NCBI GenBank assembly: GCA_947460045.1 | Contig: CANHGC010000005.1 | Coordinates: 1-17,445 of the forward strand | From: Bacteroidota bacterium | Lineage (GTDB): Bacteria > Bacteroidota > Bacteroidia > NS11-12g > UBA955 | DNA: 17,445 bases | Direction of reading: 5' to 3' | Shown: positions 15,368 to 17,445 of the stretch, piece after piece | Layout of the letters: each line of letters starts with the position of its first letter | Numbering within the stretch: the first letter of the stretch is position 1 | Made by a program: the position numbers and the translations under genes | Notes under the pieces: generated by a model | The model's database searches: none | Told to the model about the DNA's origin: nothing | Seen by the model: the letters and a program-made list of their open reading frames with translations, nothing else

Positions 15368-17251
15368 ATGGATCAGTTTATTGTATCAGCTCGAAAGTAT
15401 CGCCCTACAACGTTTGATGACGTGGTTGGGCAACGTCAGGTGGCGGAAACTTTGATGCATGAGATCAATAACAACAAATTGGCTCAAGCCTTTCTGTTTA
15501 CGGGTCCAAGAGGCGTTGGTAAAACCACATGTGCCAGAATCTTGGCCAAGGTGATCAATGCCCAGGATGGGGGAGATCCCAATCAAGATTATGCATTTAA
15601 CATTTTCGAGTTGGATGCAGCCAGCAATAACTCGGTAGAAGATATCCGTCATTTGATTGATCAAGTGCGAATCCCACCCCAAGTTGGCAAATACAAAGTG
15701 TATATCATCGATGAGGTGCACATGCTTTCCACTGCGGGCTTTAACGCATTTCTAAAGACCCTAGAGGAACCGCCATCGTATGCCATTTTTATTTTGGCAA
15801 CCACAGAAAAGCACAAAATATTACCTACCATTTTGAGTCGATGCCAGGTCTTCAACTTCAATCGCATCGAAACCAAAGACATGGTAGAGCACCTGAAAGG
15901 TATCGCCCAGAAGGAAAACATTGAAGCCAGTGAAGATGCCTTGCATTTGATCGCCCGCAAAGCGGATGGTGGATTGCGAGATGCACTTTCCATGTTTGAT
16001 CAATTGGTGAGTTTTGGAGGTGGTAAAATCACTTATGAATCTGCCGTTGATATATTGAGTGTTTTGGATCTGGATACCTTTTTCGATGTGTCAAATATGT
16101 TGGCTTCATCGAATATTTCAGATGCATTATTGTCTTATGATACCATCGTTAAAAAGGGATTTGATGGCTCTACCTTTTTGGGTGGAATGGCCGCTCACTT
16201 CAGGAATTTGGCGGTGAGCAAGGAAACCAAAACGCAATCCTTGTTGGATGTTTCTGAGTCCTTTCAATCCAAATACATTGAGCAGTCCAGTGCTTTTTCT
16301 TTCGCATTCATACTCAATGGATTGAATTTGATTTCTGAAGCTGAAGAAAAGTATAAAATGTCGCGAAATCCACGATTGTTGGTGGAGCTGATGCTGATGA
16401 AGCTCGGACATTTGAATTCATTCATTCAAAATATACCTTCCCTTGAGGAAGTAAAAAAAAAATTAGCGAATCCTACTGAAGGAGGCAAATCCGCATCGTT
16501 CAAAAGAGCACCATCGATCGTAGAGGACAAGTCTAAGCCAACCATCGCTCCCAAAATCAGCCAAACCAAGGGCTCAGGAGATGTGGAAGAGAACATCGGC
16601 TCAGAAATAATCGTTAAAAAAACCAGTTTACCCGCCTCCAGCGGTGCAGAAATCGCGTCAGATTCTGCGATACAAGCACTTCCCGGAACAGCCGCCACGG
16701 TGAACAATACCGCGGTAAATGATGACTTGGTGACATCCACGAGGATTAAACTCAAAGGTTTTGAGCAGTTTAAGCAAATGCGCAACCAGCAGCAAACTGC
16801 GGTTCAAGACGATGAGGTTTCTCCAAAATTGGAAGACAATGCTGAAAGTATCCCAACAACAGACAATTCCAACAGCAATGAAATATTGGCTTCATCGTCA
16901 ATAGTAAATAAGAGTATCGATGAGGCTTGGGTGGAATTTTATCAATCTCAAACCACTCGTGTGCTCACGTGTTTGAAATCATTGAAGTATGAGCACGCCG
17001 GAAATCAATTGATTATCACTTTGAATGCATCGCATCAAGAAGGCATTATTGATGAAATCAGACCTACACTCATGCAGTTGCTCAAAAATCAAGTCCCTCA
17101 ATTGGCCATTCAATCCATTGTTTCGGTGATGGGAGAGGTTGAAGTCCAAGAAAGACGTCCTTATACAGACAAAGAAAAGTTGGATTATTTGATTAAGAAG
17201 CATCCAGGTTTGGGTGAAGCCTTGGAATCATTGCATTTGCGACTTCCATAA
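15368..17251 (+). CDS. dnaX: DNA polymerase III subunit gamma/tau
   Basis: Clamp-loader ATPase and replisome organiser, 627 aa. The AAA+ core holds Walker A GPRGVGKTT (46-54), Walker B IIDEVH (113-118), sensor 1 ATTE (144-147) and the SRC motif (157-159) with the arginine finger R158. The collar (domain III) runs to about residue 360, ending NPRLLVELMLMKLG. Residues ~366-510 are a low-complexity acidic/Ser linker, and ~515-625 a tau-like C-terminal domain (SIDEAWVEFYQS... YTDKEKLDYLIKKHPGL). The four-cysteine zinc module usual between Walker A and ELDAASN is absent: residues 62-80 (VINAQDGGDPNQDYAFNIF) have none, a pattern I know from other Bacteroidota. An A10 run at codons 362-365 may allow a gamma-like short product. 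ATG 15368 gives the canonical N-terminus. Confidence 0.97.
   Translation: MDQFIVSARKYRPTTFDDVVGQRQVAETLMHEINNNKLAQAFLFTGPRGVGKTTCARILAKVINAQDGGDPNQDYAFNIFELDAASNNSVEDIRHLIDQVRIPPQVGKYKVYIIDEVHMLSTAGFNAFLKTLEEPPSYAIFILATTEKHKILPTILSRCQVFNFNRIETKDMVEHLKGIAQKENIEASEDALHLIARKADGGLRDALSMFDQLVSFGGGKITYESAVDILSVLDLDTFFDVSNMLASSNISDALLSYDTIVKKGFDGSTFLGGMAAHFRNLAVSKETKTQSLLDVSESFQSKYIEQSSAFSFAFILNGLNLISEAEEKYKMSRNPRLLVELMLMKLGHLNSFIQNIPSLEEVKKKLANPTEGGKSASFKRAPSIVEDKSKPTIAPKISQTKGSGDVEENIGSEIIVKKTSLPASSGAEIASDSAIQALPGTAATVNNTAVNDDLVTSTRIKLKGFEQFKQMRNQQQTAVQDDEVSPKLEDNAESIPTTDNSNSNEILASSSIVNKSIDEAWVEFYQSQTTRVLTCLKSLKYEHAGNQLIITLNASHQEGIIDEIRPTLMQLLKNQVPQLAIQSIVSVMGEVEVQERRPYTDKEKLDYLIKKHPGLGEALESLHLRLP
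16453..16462 (+). promoter_or_regulatory. A10 slippage-prone run in dnaX (possible gamma frameshift site)
   Basis: Ten consecutive A read as the end of GTA plus three AAA codons (K363-K365), right after domain III. A -1 shift (or one extra A in the mRNA) reads I-S-E-S-Y then TGA at 16477-16479, giving 370 aa. Loss of one A gives TAG at 16464-16466, 365 aa. A 5-bp hairpin CTTCC/GGAAG (16437-16451) abuts the run on its 5' side. No strong hairpin is seen downstream. Confidence 0.6.
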
Positions 17252-17262
17252 TAAATTCAAAA

Positions 17263-17298
17263 TTGCCACAAAACACCCGATTTTCTTCGTTATTTTTG
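17263..17298 (+). promoter_or_regulatory. Candidate promoter of the proline dehydrogenase gene
   Basis: TATTTTTG at 17291-17298 matches the TAnnTTTG consensus exactly; a TTG at 17263-17265 lies 25 bases upstream, slightly far for a -33 box. The box ends 5 bases before ATG 17304. Confidence 0.3.
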
Positions 17299-17303
17299 TG
17301 CTA

Positions 17304-17445
17304 AATGTCCATGTCGGAGCTTTCATTTCAAAATACATCTGTGGCCTTCGCCCACAAAAGCAATGGCGAGCTCTCAAAGGCCCGAATGCTGTTTAAATCG
17401 TTCAATTTCCCCATTTTGTTGACCTATGGTCCGGCCATGGCCAAA
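17304..17445 (+). CDS. Proline dehydrogenase, N-terminal part (runs off the window)
   Basis: Only the first 47 codons are present, open to the window edge. The translation after the start, LSFQNTSVAFAHKSNGELSK followed by ARMLFKSFNFPILLTYGP, matches my memory of the N-terminus of Bacteroidota monofunctional proline dehydrogenases, which start with an F-x-N-T-x-x-A-F-A-x-K-S-x-x-x-L block. These FAD enzymes oxidise proline to pyrroline-5-carboxylate. Two in-frame starts, ATG 17304 and ATG 17310, are possible; the second is slightly shorter. It follows dnaX after 52 bases and has its own candidate promoter. The FAD-binding barrel lies outside the window, so the call rests on a short stretch. 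Confidence 0.7.

Noticed and set aside
16426..16785. 119-residue frame antisense to the dnaX linker
   Set aside because: Reverse of the low-complexity linker; hydrophobic look is an artefact of Ser/Lys/Glu codons read backwards.
1..17445. Mobile element, prophage, CRISPR or defence system
   Set aside because: No transposase, integrase, phage structural gene, repeat-spacer array, tRNA-adjacent attachment site or known defence domain is seen; the genes are housekeeping and envelope functions.

Overview
This window reads as an ordinary chromosomal stretch of a Bacteroidota bacterium. The evidence is a secreted protein with a type IX secretion (T9SS) type-B C-terminal sorting domain, a LytS/LytTR two-component pair of the kind common in this phylum, a DnaX without zinc-knuckle cysteines, a Bacteroidota-type HMG-CoA lyase, AT-rich intergenic regions with TAnnTTTG-like boxes, and little sign of Shine-Dalgarno sequences before genes. 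The order or family cannot be told from the sequence. No tRNA, rRNA, CRISPR array, transposase or phage gene is visible.

Layout. Positions 1-3953 hold four plus-strand genes: an LTA-synthase-like membrane sulfatase/phosphoglycerol transferase, a 72-residue hydrophobic small protein, a LytS-type membrane histidine kinase and its LytTR response regulator. The kinase and regulator overlap by 8 bases. After the longest gene-free stretch (3954-4203) comes a small XRE-type HTH regulator (4204-4530). It converges on a minus-strand pair, an S9/DPP-IV-like secreted peptidase (7780-5411) followed by HMG-CoA lyase (5399-4527). Divergent from the peptidase are dapD (lysine/diaminopimelate synthesis) and a GT4 glycosyltransferase. 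This pair converges on a minus-strand beta-barrel outer-membrane protein, and divergent from that is the T9SS-sorted PKD-repeat protein (10957-13320). Next is a minus-strand run of a thioredoxin-like protein, a short-chain dehydrogenase and a MarC-family membrane protein (15260-13327). Divergent from that run is dnaX (15368-17251). The window ends inside the first 47 codons of a proline dehydrogenase starting near 17304.

How the genes fit together. Most are housekeeping or envelope functions with no single shared pathway. Likely co-transcribed groups are the two-component pair (perhaps with the small protein), peptidase plus HMG-CoA lyase (peptide release and leucine breakdown), dapD plus glycosyltransferase, and thioredoxin/SDR/MarC. 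Three convergent gene pairs meet with overlapping or nearly touching stop codons, leaving no room for intrinsic terminators.

I do not see a clearly new multi-gene system. The items most worth checking are: an uninterrupted A10 run in dnaX exactly at the end of domain III, where a shift into either other frame stops within a few codons (a candidate site for making a gamma-like product); a perfect 19-bp inverted repeat inside the HMG-CoA lyase gene; a terminator-like perfect hairpin lying across the apparent start of the sulfatase gene; the unassigned N-terminal region of the T9SS-sorted protein; and the small hydrophobic protein next to the LytS/LytTR pair.
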